Assembly: GCA_902728285.1 (NCBI GenBank)
Contig: CACVBU010000982.1
Span: forward strand, 441,912 to 505,911
Length of the DNA stretch: 64,000 nt
Reading direction: 5' to 3'
Source: Clytia hemisphaerica
Taxonomy: Eukaryota; Cnidaria; Hydrozoa; Leptothecata; Clytiidae
The notes under the pieces are model-generated. The model worked only from the letters and a program-made list of their open reading frames with translations, was not told the origin of the DNA and searched no databases. The position numbers and the translations under genes were made by a program. Position 1 is the stretch's first letter, and each line of letters begins with the position of its first letter. Of the stretch, positions 1-12,700 are shown piece after piece.

Positions 1-298
1 TAACTTAAAAAACAGAGACTTCAGAGATCATCAGAGATTATTGGAAAAATAATTGAGTCAAGTTGAGTTTCATAGTAGCATAATAAGGCACACAACAAAA
101 ACTTTTTTCATAAAAATAAAAAGTATATAAAAAAGGAAGGAGAATATTATATAATGATAAATAGTAATAGATAGTAAAATAGTACGGGACAGTCTATTGA
201 ATAATCATTACACTCTAATCTATATTTTATTCTTCTGTAGGTTGTAATTGTCGAACTTATCTTTTTTAAACCTAATGCTAACATAGGAATAAATTATT

Positions 299-1009
299 AT
301 GAGTCAAGAAGAAGAGGAAAAGGAATGGGTTGAACAGCTTGTTGCAGTTGAACTTGTTGGCATGATTGATCCTGATAAGTTGAATATGATTGACAAATCC
401 AATAGCGCAATTTTGGTATGTATATAGTACCCTCCATTTGGCTTACTTTCATAAAGAAAGGGTAATAAATAGAGCCAATCTGCGATATGAACATTTAAAG
501 CTTTGACAACAAAAAAGTTGTGTCATTGAATTGAGTCGTGATACAATGTTGAATTTTTATTTGGTTGATAAGAACTTGTAACTTCCCTCCATATTATAGT
601 GTGAAATATGTATTTTTAATTTCATAATAACATTTCGTATTTCATTCTATGACACTTGTAAATCTGTTTTATACAGTTTTATATTGTATTCCCAGCAATC
701 TTGTAACAAAATGTTTGAATCAAAGAATAATGTTGAATTTTGATTTGATAGGGCATTTCATCAGATGAATCAACAATTTTAAAGCTTGGAGGATATGCTT
801 TCAGTGGGAAAAATGAAGATGCAATAGGATCAATTGTTGCTTTTGAGGATGTCAGCGATGAAGGGGAAGAGCCCAAGTTGAAATATGTTGGACATACAAC
901 CAAAGTGATTAAAGCAAATCGGATTTTTTTGAAAGAGAAGAAAAAGGAAAACAGCGAAGAAGGGGATGTAAATGGCCAAGATCAAGAGAATGATGAAAAT
1001 GAAGAATAG
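299..1009 (+). CDS. GTF3C6: General transcription factor IIIC subunit 6 (TFIIIC35) homologue
   Basis: Two exons, 299-415 and 752-1009, joined by a phase-0 GT-AG intron (GTATGT donor, TTTGATAG acceptor), give 124 aa. The N-terminus is acidic (EEEEKEW) and runs into VEQLVAVELVGMID. Exon 2 gives ILKLGGYAFSGKNEDAIGS, then LKYVGHTTKVIKANRIFL. This order matches the TFIIIC tau55/GTF3C6 beta-barrel family (known family pattern 'EEQLVLVELSGIID...VFAGEYEDTLGT...LKYKCHTMK'). The protein is a subunit of the TFIIIC complex, which recruits RNA polymerase III to tRNA and similar genes in the nucleus. The acidic tail (QDQENDENEE) is much shorter than in vertebrates, so this is close to the minimal fold. The start is the first in-frame ATG, just before the conserved region. 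Confidence 0.9.
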
Positions 1010-1467
1010 CTAAAGGTGTTTTTGAGGGCTAAGATATCTGCTTTGAGACATACATTGTGATAGTTCAACTTCCTGGTGTACATTTGCAAATTTGACTCTT
1101 CAAAAAAGATTATATTGATCTTTGGTTAATCACCCACAAATACCAAATAATCAGTGTGATTAGGCTGTAAATCAAGAAATAAACTCATTCCTATAATAAG
1201 TTATTATAACTAGTATTTTGAACCTGTACGTATATATTATTAGTACCATCGATGGCAAGTTTTATAACATTTGAGCATATAGTTATTGCCTGGAATAGTT
1301 TACAAAACTTTAGAAATAAAATTATTAACACCATAAAACGAATGAAAATTCTTGACCAAAAATGTTTTTCTGACTCAATATTTCAATATATGATATATTA
1401 TAACTGTATATTTATGTGTTCAATTTCTTTTTATAGACAATCTTAAATATAAACGAAGAAAAGAAGT
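1010..1467. other. Intergenic spacer between GTF3C6 and CRPPA
   Basis: It holds the 3' UTR of the upstream gene and the presumed promoter and 5' UTR of CRPPA. I see no coding sequence or clear promoter motif; the genes are head-to-tail, about 460 bp apart. Confidence 0.5.
1178..1183 (+). promoter_or_regulatory. Poly(A) signal of the GTF3C6 homologue
   Basis: A canonical AATAAA lies about 170 nt after the stop codon at 1009 and is the first such hexamer downstream. Confidence 0.5.
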
Positions 1468-4400
1468 ATGAACGGTAAAAAAGTAAATGCTGTTTTGCCA
1501 GCTGCTGGTATTGGCACAAGATTTGGTGCTCAAAAGCCTAAACAGGTAATTTTGAATTGTTTTTAGACAAAGAAAAATCCCCTTTATACCTAAGGAACAC
1601 ATTTTGGCGGGCATTAAATATCCTGAAATAAATTAATTTTGGTGGGAACTTATTTTGGCGAATGGCGAAATTTTTAAATTTTGGCGGGAACTAATTTTGG
1701 CGAATGACAGCGTAAATTTGTTCTATTTTGCCTTATTTTGAGCAACTTTGATGAATTTCAGGGTTCTTTAGGCAAAAAAATAAAAAAATAAATTTTGGCG
1801 GGAACTGATTTTGGCTAATTTCGTCTAAATTCGTCTAAATTCGCCAAATCCGCCAAAATTAGTTCCCGCCAAAATTAGTTCCTACCCCGATTGCGATTGC
1901 CATTTTCTGGCTCCAGGCTTTTAGGCCTTACTCTTGGTCTATAGGCACTGCTATGGGCGACCACTAGTGACCCCCACCGGCAAATCGCTTTTTTATAGGT
2001 TTCTAAGGTGTGAAAAAGGGACCCTTAGATCTCCCACATACCCGGTACCCATTTTGCTTAAGTACCCCCTCCTCGGGAGTTAAAATATTTTCATAAGAAC
2101 TCTCTGCTTTCATTTTATAAATATTTTCAACTGACAGTAAATTCAATCTTTCAAAGTTTTGTAAACTGAGGTTCGAATTATGTATATTTTTTGAATAATT
2201 TGAGCCAAACGTGATGATTATAAAGATACACTTTTCTTTTTCTAGTTTACTGAAGTAGATGGAAAGCCTATCATTTGTTACACAATAGAAGCATTCCAAA
2301 GGTTTGGTTCAAAACAAAATATTTTTGGTTGTTTAATTCATTGCGAATCATTCAATCTGCTAATTTTCGAAGAAGATAAATTGTATCACGGACTTTATTA
2401 TACAAAGTTTCTCAATCCCGGCCAAGCAAAATCTTTGATCGGAGTTTCTTTTAAAGCCTCGATGCAATGCACCACTCACCACCACTATTGAGTGAGTGCA
2501 CTCAATAGTGCTGCATTGCATCGAGGCGCTAGATCTACTTTTCCTGGGATACTTTTGATGATGTAGCGCTGTTAAACCTTACTTTTTAATATTACAATGG
2601 CTTCTTTATGGTCAGTGCATTGTATCTATCTTTTTATGATGAATCACAAATTTTTGGTTTTTATCTTCATTCGAAGTGCCATCAATATAAAGTTTCAAGT
2701 TCAAAAACCTTGGCTTATTAAGGCTTAAAACCAAACAAAAAAAACCTTGACTAAAAGTTTCATTTCAGTCAAAAAATTTAATGAAGATCAATGCAAAAGG
2801 AATTTTATGTATTCACATTGTTTTTATTTAGTTTAGTATACCGTGGATAGAAAAAGTGGTTGTTGTCATTTCTGAAGATTGGATGGAATTTACTCAAGAA
2901 GTATTTTACTTTTCATCATCACAACACCTTTGATCTGAGTCCGAATAACAATAGCGAGATTATGTATCTGGAATTCTCTACGGCTACGTTTAAAGCGGTG
3001 AGGGAAATGGCGAGTAAGGCAAGTAATGGCGGGTGAAAGCAAGTTCGATATTTGACGTACGGCATTATGTCGACTTTGCTTATACGGTGTATTGGTGTTT
3101 TTCCCGTATAGAGCAAAGTAGACAACGACATGTCGCCTTTGGTGACGACCCGCATGGGCAGCCCCGCAACCCCGTAGCCGTAGAATATCTCCAATACATA
3201 ATCTCGCTAATAAACCTTCCATTTATAGTTCTTGATCTGTCATTGGCGAGTTTTCTTTTTTGAAGACAGGGGAAGGACTTAAGTGATTTGGAAAAATCTG
3301 CAGTTTTGACCTGCAAATTCGAGGGCGGTTAAATTGCTGATTTATCGTCGTGTTCAGTCAGTCAGGTCTAGGCAAATTAGAACAGACGTTTACGTCCTCG
3401 TTGTCAAACTCACACGTACAGAAACTCGCTATTACAGTACCCAGTTCCTTTATCTCCAGGCCTGTTTCCCATCTCGGTTACATTATATTATACTGGTCAC
3501 GTTACGTAAATGTCACAGTAACATTAATTTTCGTTGTAACTAATTTTCGTGGAAAACAACTTTCTGAAATCAATTTTTGTCTTTTAGATCATTGACATCA
3601 ACAAATATGATAAAGTTAAATTAGTTATTGGCAAAGACACAAGGTAGTAAAACTTGACTCGTTGTCTGTAAGTGGCTGTCTTTTCGAATTGTGCTCTGAA
3701 GTGGAGATTTTTTAGGGAAAACATACTAAAAGATAAATTTTTCGCAACTTGGATTTTCGTAACTCGAGTTTTCCAGGCCTCCACTTTGAGGAAATACGTA
3801 TCATAATAAATTTCAAAAGCTGTCAAAAGTATTTCAAGATTCGACATACATATTTTTCATTAGACATCGAAGCATAAATGTTGGTGTCAACTCAATAGAG
3901 AGTTCTGCAGATGATATTGTGAGTTTTTCTATAGCTGCCTGTGTTTGAATAATTGAATGAGGCGAAAATAAAAAAATGTAGTGTTTCCGGAAACCGGCCG
4001 GGTGAAAAGAATATTTTTTCTAACCCGGCCGCAGACTATGGGTTCATCTATTATGGTTCATCATAAAGAAAATCAAAACGACCGTTCAAGCTATCAAACG
4101 TCGTTTGGTTAGATATTCCTGCTTGTAAATCAAGTTTTGTTCGTTAGTAGTTGATGCATTAGTATTCAGGGCTTACTTCATACTGTTTGTACATAAAAGT
4201 TATGTTTTTAAAGTTCTATTTCAATGATCTTAAGTTATCAAAAATAGAAAAAAAAAATTTTCCGGCCGGCTGCATGAGAGTTTTATTTCTTCACCCGCAT
4301 TCCGGAAACACTACATTTTTTTATTTTTGCCTTATAATAAGATTTTTCCATATTTACAACCTGGTCTCGATTTCTGGTGGAATAGAACCAGCTACCTTAA

Positions 4401-7400
4401 AGGAAGAAATTTTGGCGGAAAGAAAATTTGGCGGATTTGGCGGATTTGACTGAAATCCGCCAAATTAAGTTCCTGCCAAAATTTCTTTTTTCCGCCATCC
4501 GCCAAATTGTCTGTACACAAACCCAATATCTACGGCTAATTTCAAAATTCATTGCCGTAGAACTACGCTACGATAATCGTGAGATACACTCTGGTACAGA
4601 GTATCCGCCAAATTAAATTCCCGCCAAATTAAATATTTTGAAAATATAATCTCTTTTAAGGTGTTTTTGCTATTTTTTCGCTGTTTTGACGCCATCTTAA
4701 GGTTAAATTTTTAAGCGACCGCCAAATTAAATTCCCGCCAAATTTAGTTTTTCCCTCCATCCGCCAAATTAAATTCCCTCTGAAAAAACTTTTTTGGCCA
4801 TCCGCCAAATTAAATTCCCGCCAAAATTTCTTCCTTTAAGGTAGAACAAATTCATAGGACTCCATTTCCAATAGGAACCACAATGGGAGTGATACAATTT
4901 CTCTATTTCATTACGATAATTAAAGGAGTGATTATAGGGAGGCGGGCCGCTAGCTGAGGTGGGTGGATTTTCGAACGTTACGTCACAGTTTTTAACGAAT
5001 CAAATGGCTAAGAATAGATCATACCTTGCTTATAAAGAGCCCCTTAATAGGGTTGCCAGGAGGAAACCAGGTTATTTAGAGCAGGATAAAATGAGACACT
5101 TTTCTTTCCACAACCAAATATTTGTTGAATAAAACTCGAAAAAACGGGGGAGGGATCCTAACGAGATCCGAAGGGGTTGTGAGTTTGTAAAAATGGAATA
5201 CTTAAGAAATAGGGGGTGTGTTTTTATAAGAAATCTGAGAGTTACAAATTCTTCGTTGCCGCCTGAAAAAACTATCAGTGTAGCCTTAGCTTAAGAGTCT
5301 TAAAGGTCTTAAAGGTTAATTTCATAGCCAAAAAATATTAACTTCTGGAATTGAAATACGGTTTTCTCTTATTAGGTTATCGTGCATGATGCTGTTAGAC
5401 CATTCCTTAAAGAAGATTTCTTGAAGCAACTTGTAGAGCAAGCTATCATTAACAAGGTTTGCTACAAAATATGTACAAGATGCCCTCTTCTATAAGAACC
5501 AGTAGAATTTTCTAACTGTCAGTTCTTATCAATGATGCTATGAGCCTCATTGTTCTTATAATATTATTCCTCTAACAAAATACATTTTGTGATTAAAATT
5601 TAGTTTTGAAATTGAACGATTGTCAATTTCGTTTAATTTCAAAAAGTATGTCTCGCGTATCTTCAAATTTTCAAACAAATTTTTTTCAAATTTAAGGAGT
5701 GAAATCGACTTTTATAATTAACGAACTTTTTTTATTTCCAAAAGGCAGCAGGAGCTGTTCGAGCGTTAGTTTCAACGGTCGTCAAATGTGATGTTGATGG
5801 ATTTATGGAAAGCTCTCTTGTTAGGTAACTTATTTTTCATAACATTTTTAATTGGTCACTATTGGAAAAGAGGATGTCTCAAAACTTTCTGTTTACGGCG
5901 TTTTAAAAATAAGCTGTTGTAGTAGAAGATCAGCTCAAACATATAAAAAATACAGATATTTGAAGTTTAAAGTTCTGTCAATTGAGTACGATTAAGTCAA
6001 ATTTTTATTAAAACGTAAGAGATTTCACAGGATTCGAACTTCAAACGACGATATCTTTTTGTGTGTTTGAGTACAAGAATTTCATGCTTCATCTGATGAT
6101 AACAATCATTCTCGTTGAATTTAACTTCGTCATCTTTTACCTTAATTTAGCGTTAAGAGATTTTTACTGTAAGGCGAAAATAAATATATGTTTCATTTCC
6201 GGAATGCGGGTGAAGGAAAAAAGTTCTCATGCGGGCGGCCGGAAAATATTTTTTTTTGCTATTTCTGATAACTTTATATAACCGAACTTATATATAAATA
6301 TAGTGTAAATTCAGTCAATATGTGTAACTAGCTAACTAACGAAGCTCAAAGCTCCATTTAGAGGGCAATAACCAAATAACTTTATTGACAGATAGGGCAG
6401 CTAACCCACATATTGGTCGAAATGTTGAAAAAAATGTCTGCGGCTGGATGAGGAAAAAAAATTTCACCCGGCCGCTTTCCGGAAACAAGACATATATTTA
6501 TTTTCGCCTAATGCCAGATTTTTTATTCATAAAAACCAGGCCAACTTTTCGGCGCCCCCCTCTCAAAAAAGTTTCATTATCCTATCTGCACGTACGCAAA
6601 ACTTTTCCAAATATTTGACATCCCTTCCCCCTTCATTGTTTTTTTTTTCAGATCGCAGTATCGTGAGAGTCATACTCCACAAGCTTTTCAATTCGAAGTC
6701 TTAGAAAACGCCTATAAACAGGTACAATTTTTGTTTTATTAGGGAATAAGTGTTATATACACAGAACCAGTTGGACACCCTCTTTTCTGGAAAAGCGCGC
6801 AAAATCGTTCCTGCTGAGAAAAAGTACCCTGAAATCACAAAATCGAAAGATACATCATTCGATTTTGTGTCCTTATCCAGGGTGTCCCGAAAAAGGTTTT
6901 ATGTTAGACTATATCTACGATTAGAGTTGTAATAGGGACCCTGCCCTAACAACAGTCACGTCTTTGTATCTCTTGCCTGTGCGACCTCTCCCCCTCATGT
7001 TGAATCGTGTGGTAAAATCTGGCGGTAAACTAAAACTTATAATTCTGTGGAGCCCATAACTGGAACACGCACGGGGAATTTAAATTTGTTCAAGTTAACG
7101 AAATTTTGAGTTATGTCTGAACATTTATATCTGAACTGAAATGAAAAAAGAACGTGTTCGAGTTAAAGAGTAAACTCTAGTTTAGACGGCCGACTTTCTG
7201 CCCTGCCTATTCTAATTTTTAGGGTAGGCAGAAAGTGGGCACAAAGTTGGCAGTTAATATCTTTGCTTGAAAAAGATTGAAAGAAGACATTGCATTGACG
7301 TCAAAAGTGGGCAATGCATTGACTTTAGACAGCCCACTTTAAGCCCACTTTAATTCACAATAATTAGAATAGGTAGAGCGAAAAGGGGGCCGTCTAAACT

Positions 7401-9220
7401 AGAGCTAATTCGAGTTTAGGTTCGAGTTAAACACGAGTTAAAGATGGTCAAAGAGACTCCACTGTATATTAAAAGACAACCGCGTGTAACTTTTAACTTG
7501 TTTGAATGCACTTTCAGTTTCTAGTTATTCTCTTTTTCTTTGTTGTCAGTGTTCACAAGAAGATTTTAACCATGGTACAGAGTGTTTGGATTTAGTTCAA
7601 AAATATTGTGGTGTTCGTCCAAAACTTGTCGATGGTCCCGAATATCTTTGGAAGGTGTGATTTCTTTATTTATTTCTTATTTACAGCGAGGAAGCTTGAC
7701 AAAATAAGAAGAATTGTCCTATATTCTAATCTAGCGACTCACTCAAATGAAATATGAGACAAATATTTTGCAAAAACTTTTACACTTAATTTTCGACAAG
7801 AAACTTCTTAGCTTTAGCTTCAAAAAGAAGGGAAATTATTATACGCTAAGGGAACATTTTTGTCATTATTATGAGTACATGCACAATTAAAGGATGTCAT
7901 TTAACGTATCACCTACCATTTGCTTACTCAGCATTTTCAAACCAACCAAAGAAAGGACAACTTCTCTCCCTGCGCGAGTTAAAATTTTGATAAATTATTT
8001 TGTTTATTCTACTTTGTCAGTATAGAGGCGCATTGATTAGCACATGAATTCATTTGTTATTGTAATAACCCAAAAAAAAAAACACTCTGAGCATGTTTTT
8101 TTTCATTTTGTTTTCAGGTAACTCACCAGAAAGATATCATTTTAATGGAATCGTTTTTACAACGTGAGTCATTATCACATTTCTTTGATTTTTACAATCG
8201 CTAAAATAGATTTGGATGAAATACTGCATTGCTTTCAATCGTGACGTTTTTTGACGACATGGTGCACCTGCATTAGGTGAATGGGGGAGGGGCATGATTA
8301 AACAATAGGAGCTGGTCTGAGGAAATGTTTCAAATTTGATAACCAGGTATTTTGTGAAGGTGAAAAATCAATTTATTTTGAGCAAATAAGGCACTTTCCC
8401 GCCCCCGGAGGGGTACCAAGGTAAAAGGAGGGTAGGGCTATGTGTCGCCCCAAACGGTTCGTTTTTTAGATCTTCACAAAATCCCAATAAGGGTCATGAA
8501 AATATTATTTTCATGTCTTTTGTCGTTTTTTGACGTTTTATCGAATAATTCGAAAAGTAAGTGTTTAGAGAAAAAAACGTGGCAAGGTATTTTTCGTCTA
8601 TTATTCTGGATCATGATCATATAAAAAGTTTTATTAAATTGCCTACTTATCACTTTTTGAAGATGACATGGTAATCTTTCTTTTGTCATCTTTTATTCCT
8701 TTGTCAAATTGACAAAATTTATTGTTGTCAGCCTTAATCGATAGAGAATTTAATAAGCTTTTCAAAATATACTTTTACTATTGAAATATATTTGTATCGA
8801 AAGCTGTTAATAAAAGAGTCAAGTGTGGTGTCGAAGGTTTCCACCTTTCCATACCTTAAGACCTTATAAGGGTTCTAAAAACAGCTCAAATTCCACATCG
8901 TGACCCTCAAAAGACAAAATTTTAAGTAAAATAGTCATAAAATTTACAACAATTTGTGTTTTTCCTCGATTTAAGCCCCTCTAAGGGTCTCCGTTTTGAT
9001 GGTCCTTCTAAGGGCCCGGCTGCCAAAAGTCGGTTGGCATGGCACACACCCGTCATCCCGCAAACCCCCCCCCCCTCTGACTTTTTCTCACTGTTGAAAA
9101 TATAGTAAATAGTAAGAAACATCAGAGGGCTGTTCATTAGGCACCATGGTAAGTGAACGTACGAGCAGAAACATAAAAGGTTATCTCTTTTTTTTTTCAG
9201 GAGAAAAGGAGCATCGATGA
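1468..9220 (+). CDS. CRPPA: D-ribitol-5-phosphate cytidylyltransferase (ISPD/CRPPA)
   Basis: Eleven exons: 1468-1545, 2246-2301, 2837-2900, 3588-3643, 3864-3918, 5376-5456, 5745-5824, 6652-6721, 7550-7654, 8118-8163, 9201-9220. They sum to 711 nt (236 aa) with consistent phases. Exon 1 carries the IspD nucleotide-binding motif PAAGIGTRFGAQKPKQ. Exon 2 gives GKPIICYTIEAF, exon 5 RHRSINVG, exon 6 VIVHDAVRPF (the IspD H-D-x-x-R-P motif), exon 7 AAGAVRALVSTVV, and exon 9 GTECLDLVQKYCGVRPKLVDG. Animal members make CDP-ribitol, the donor for ribitol phosphate on alpha-dystroglycan; bacterial IspD acts in the MEP pathway. Animals lack the MEP pathway and the resemblance is to vertebrate ISPD, so the CDP-ribitol role is inferred. 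The product stops soon after the catalytic domain (...ESFLQREKEHR), so the C-terminal domain of the roughly 450-aa vertebrate protein is absent. Introns hold several MITEs. Confidence 0.92.
1598..1887. repeat. TTTTGGCGGGAA foldback repeat in CRPPA intron 1
   Basis: The block repeats TTTTGGCGGGAACTAATT in one direction (from about 1603, 1637, 1680 and 1794), then the reverse complement (CGCCAAAATTAGTTCCCG) at about 1850-1887. It therefore folds back on itself. It shares its word with the 4392-4844 element. Confidence 0.6.
2456..2527. repeat. 72-bp near-perfect palindrome
   Basis: GCCTCGATGCAATGCA at the left end is exactly inverted at the right end. CACTATTGAGTG in the middle pairs with CACTCAATAGTG. 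It could form a hairpin or cruciform in CRPPA intron 2. Confidence 0.8.
2950..3211. repeat. GC-rich foldback element in CRPPA intron 3
   Basis: The left arm (TAGCGAGATTATGTATCTGG, then CTACGGCTACG near 2980) is inverted at 3173-3211 (CGTAGCCGTAGAATAT, then TACATAATCTCGCTA). The interior is noticeably richer in GC than its surroundings and yields several spurious overlapping ORFs, which I do not call as genes. Confidence 0.65.
3961..4332. mobile_element. Harbinger-like MITE, copy A
   Basis: It begins GGCGAAAATAAAAAAATG and ends with the inverse CATTTTTTTATTTTTGCC. Subterminal GTGTTTCCGGAA is likewise inverted, and CCGGCCG blocks lie just inside. There is no ORF for a transposase. It is 372 bp long, in CRPPA intron 5. 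Flanks are TGA and TTA, an imperfect 3-bp target duplication. Confidence 0.75.
4392..4844. mobile_element. 453-bp foldback element with 27-bp perfect TIRs and CCGCCAAATT word run
   Basis: Left CTACCTTAAAGGAAGAAA and right TTTCTTCCTTTAAGGTAG are perfect inverse repeats that continue through TTTTGGCGG. The interior is mostly iterations of CCGCCAAATTAAATTCC with mismatches. Related pieces occur at 1598, 10249, 12178, 17150 and 40790. Confidence 0.75.
6173..6508. mobile_element. Harbinger-like MITE, copy B
   Basis: Same termini as copy A (GGCGAAAATA...TTTTCGCC), with inverted TTTCCGGAA and CCGGCCG blocks. It is flanked on both sides by TAA, a 3-bp target duplication. It is 336 bp long, in CRPPA intron 7. 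Confidence 0.75.
7175..7404. mobile_element. 230-bp MITE with 17-bp perfect TIRs
   Basis: CTCTAGTTTAGACGGCC at the left is exactly inverted at the right. Inside, GTGGGC/GCCCAC words and CCTATTCTAATTTTT/AATTAGAATAGG pair as well. No coding capacity. In CRPPA intron 8. Confidence 0.75.
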
Positions 9221-9784
9221 CTCAAAGGCGGACATTCGATTAGAAATGATTATTAAATGAATTTTAGTGAAATTTCGTACATTATGATTGTTTTAATGAA
9301 TTGAATTTTTATTTTTTGTTTTAAAATTTTATATATTTTTTGATATTTTTAGCAATATTGTATTGACCCAATTTTATTTAATATATCGCACGAATACTCA
9401 TAAAATTGATGTGTGTTATTCCTTTATACATATTTGAAACATTTTCTGATTTCTCTTTCCTAGATATATAATACATCCTAAAACATATAAGGTACAAAAT
9501 TTAGAATGATATATCACTTTTTTACTTCGGATTTATAGAGTTAACGAGTTAAGTGATACACATAATTTATTGTATTTGAGCAAAAACTATATATACATTT
9601 TGTCTGGAAAATAATAGCGGTACAGACGTAAAATCTGTTTTAAATTCGATGATTTCAATGGCAGTACAGAGAGAAATCTCGCGTGTAGAATAAAATTGTA
9701 AATGAGCTAACTATGGCTTAGTGTTGCTTTTAGAAAACGTATCTATCATCCATCGTTATTTTCGCCATCAAATGGAATTTTCCT
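9221..9784. other. Convergent intergenic spacer between CRPPA and the SLC23 gene
   Basis: Very AT-rich 3' ends of two converging genes. ATTAAA at about 9252 could serve CRPPA. TTTATT at 9566-9571 (AATAAA on the minus strand) lies 214 nt past the SLC23 stop and is a plausible poly(A) signal for that gene. Confidence 0.45.
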
Positions 9785-12700
9785 TCAAGCCACTTCTTGC
9801 ATGTTATATTGATTGTTTTGTTCAGTTCCGGAACGATTTCCGTTATACGGTAAAAATGGAACATACCGGATCCAAGAAGTACGATCTAGATATTTTTGTA
9901 TATAAGGTAAATCGTACGTGGCAGAGTTCTCTTCTGCGGAAGCCTCGTTGTTACGCCATGCTTCGATACCACGATCTTTTTTCGATCCCGGTAAAATGTT
10001 ATCTAGAAGACATGCAGTGATTCCACCGACCGCCATGTTGGTTCCAAGAAGGACGCCTATGATTTGATCGAGTTCTGTTACGCCAGCTAGTAGATGAAAC
10101 GAAAAAAGCATACATTAAACAGGGCCGAGTACCTTCTGATTAGTGTATTACCCTTAGCATCAGTAAACCATGTTTGAACACTGATACTTTTCTCCTTGAA
10201 GGGCCTGTTTAGTAAGTCATATTTTACCATTTTATCATCCACAAAATTAAATTTCCTCTGAAAAACTTTTTCGACCATTTCACCAAATTGAATTGCCACC
10301 AAAATCCTTTCCTTTAATGTATTAGGATAAAAAAATCTGTACTTACTATCAATAGCTTGTGGGTTGGCACTAATCCATGATGGTACGACCATTCCATTGA
10401 AGAATGAGAAGCCAAGAACAAAGAGATTTCTAGAATCGTTCAAGTTAACAAATTGTAACGAAGACAATCCTACGGCGACGATCAGACCAAACAAACACCA
10501 AAACATCCCTCCAATAACAGGTTTAGGGATCAATGTAAACACTGCACCAAATTTACCAAGGATTGAAAGTATAATCATGAAAATGGCGCCAATTTGAATG
10601 ACACGTCTACTCGCAACCTGAAAAAAATTAGTGATTTTCACAAACTCAACAGAATTCAATTTTCAGAAATTCTGCTTTGTTTTAGCATGGATTTATTATA
10701 GAGACTCTGGATAAACATCGAATGAAACGGTGGAGAGCGGAGTATTATCTTTCTATTGTTTCAGAAAACAATCGATGTACAGGCTTTGTCCGCAAAGGAC
10801 AACTTTCAAGGCGGCTCGAAGGACTCTGATTTTGAAAAATAATTAATACTCTTAATTCTAAAAAGTTCTCTAACTTTTTCTGATCGTACTTTTGCTGGCT
10901 AAAAGTTTGAAAATAAATGCTAGAATACCAAGCGAATACATTTATGAAATTTGGTGTGAGAAAAACATCATCAGACGAGTAAAATCAAACAAAATGCATA
11001 TAGTGACACAACATTTTCAATTGAGGATATCTTTCCAATATATCTCCGAGAAGAGCTGAGATTGATATATATTAGACATGAGTCTCATAGCTCCACTGTG
11101 GTATGAAAATCTTTTGGTGGCACGTGGTGGCACGGTGGCTTTCTTGAGGTTGAAGTTTCAAAATATCTGGTGTCAATATTCAATTTCTTATACATAGCAT
11201 GTTTTTGCATCTTTCTCAAAATTTAAAACGTCATAACGAGGTATAATTAGTATTAAACAATTTTTCGTAGCATTTTGATTGCATTTCTCATCAAAATACA
11301 CTTATCCAATCGGAAGATCAATAGAAGCAGAATGTCTTTTGGGATATCATGATTACAACGATGCTAATGTTGTCTGCATTTTGAGAGTATTGTAGGGAAG
11401 TCTCGTAAACAAAATTTTTGGATGTTATGGTATGATTTTATTGTCGAAAATGTTTTGCAAGGTATCCTAAAGTCAATGTCGATAGAAATTCAACCATTAG
11501 CGGCGTGTCGGCCTCCGACGGGACTAGTAATGAATTAATGAGGAACCGTCTCAAATTTTTTCTTTGAGAATGCCAACGCAAAAACTTCAGAGGCATTTTG
11601 ACGCAATTCCTCCATGTGGAAAACTAAAGGTTTTATAAAGGTTAGGTGTACTAAACGAAAAACGCCTACAAAAATAAGTAAAATCATTTATAAAAAACTT
11701 ATCAGTAACCTTTTTATATAACTTGAGAACCTAACAAACCTTGGTTACACCGATTGCAGCAATATTTTCACTGTAAGAAGTTGTGCCATTCCCTGAACCA
11801 AATAGACCAGCCAATACACATGAAATGCCTGAAAATATATGAAGAAAATATGTAAATATAAAAAATATATATAAAAATATCTTAAAAAACAAAAACACTA
11901 CAGGGCTCCTTGTGATCCGTGAAAGAGTTACTACGTATAAAGTTTAAGAAAAGAGAGTTTTTTGTAAATGTCCGATGAGTTATTCCATAAAGAAATAAAG
12001 AAGAATAAACTGACCCCCTTCTAAATGTCGTTTAATTTTCTCTACACCCCAGCCTGAATTTTAGTCTAATTTTGCTGACACCCTTGGATGTAACATCATT
12101 CAACTTTTTTTCCTTTCAACAAGTAACCTGCTCTGATGAATGAATATAGCTCGAATTTGGAAGAATTTAATGAAATGACTTTGGTGGGAATTTGTTTTAG
12201 CGAATGGTTGTTAAAAAATATGGCAAGAATTTTCTGTCCGCCAAAATTTCTTCATTTAAAAAAATTTTTTGCGCAACTCTTTTCCAGTGCGAGATGTTCA
12301 AGTTAGAAAACAAAAGAATTCTAACGTAAGAACATCTTGTCAAGAACCAATTTCAAAAAGTTTTTACCTGATTATCAATAGCTGTCTAATGCGTCTTAAT
12401 GGCAACTTGTTAATTAATCATGACTAACCGCAAACCGTGAGTAATTCATCTAAACAAAAATTAAAATTACCTTCCAAGAAGATTCCTCTATTGACTGCAT
12501 GTTTTGGTGGAGGAGGCGCACCTGACAGTCTAGCGCATGCGTAGTAATCACCGATCGATTCGATCATGGAAGCAAAAACACCTGCAAGCATTCCAAAGAC
12601 ACCAGCAACGTGGACCGTTGGTGTTCCCCATTGTCCTGTAGAGATGAGATACAATTTTAGAACTTTTGATTAGCAGATACCACCGCAGAGAAACGGGTTA

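Noticed and set aside
2890..3316. Several overlapping ORFs of 76-110 codons on both strands near 3 kb
   Set aside because: They lie inside the GC-richer foldback element at 2950-3211. Open frames on opposite strands of an inverted repeat are expected by composition; no family motif is seen.
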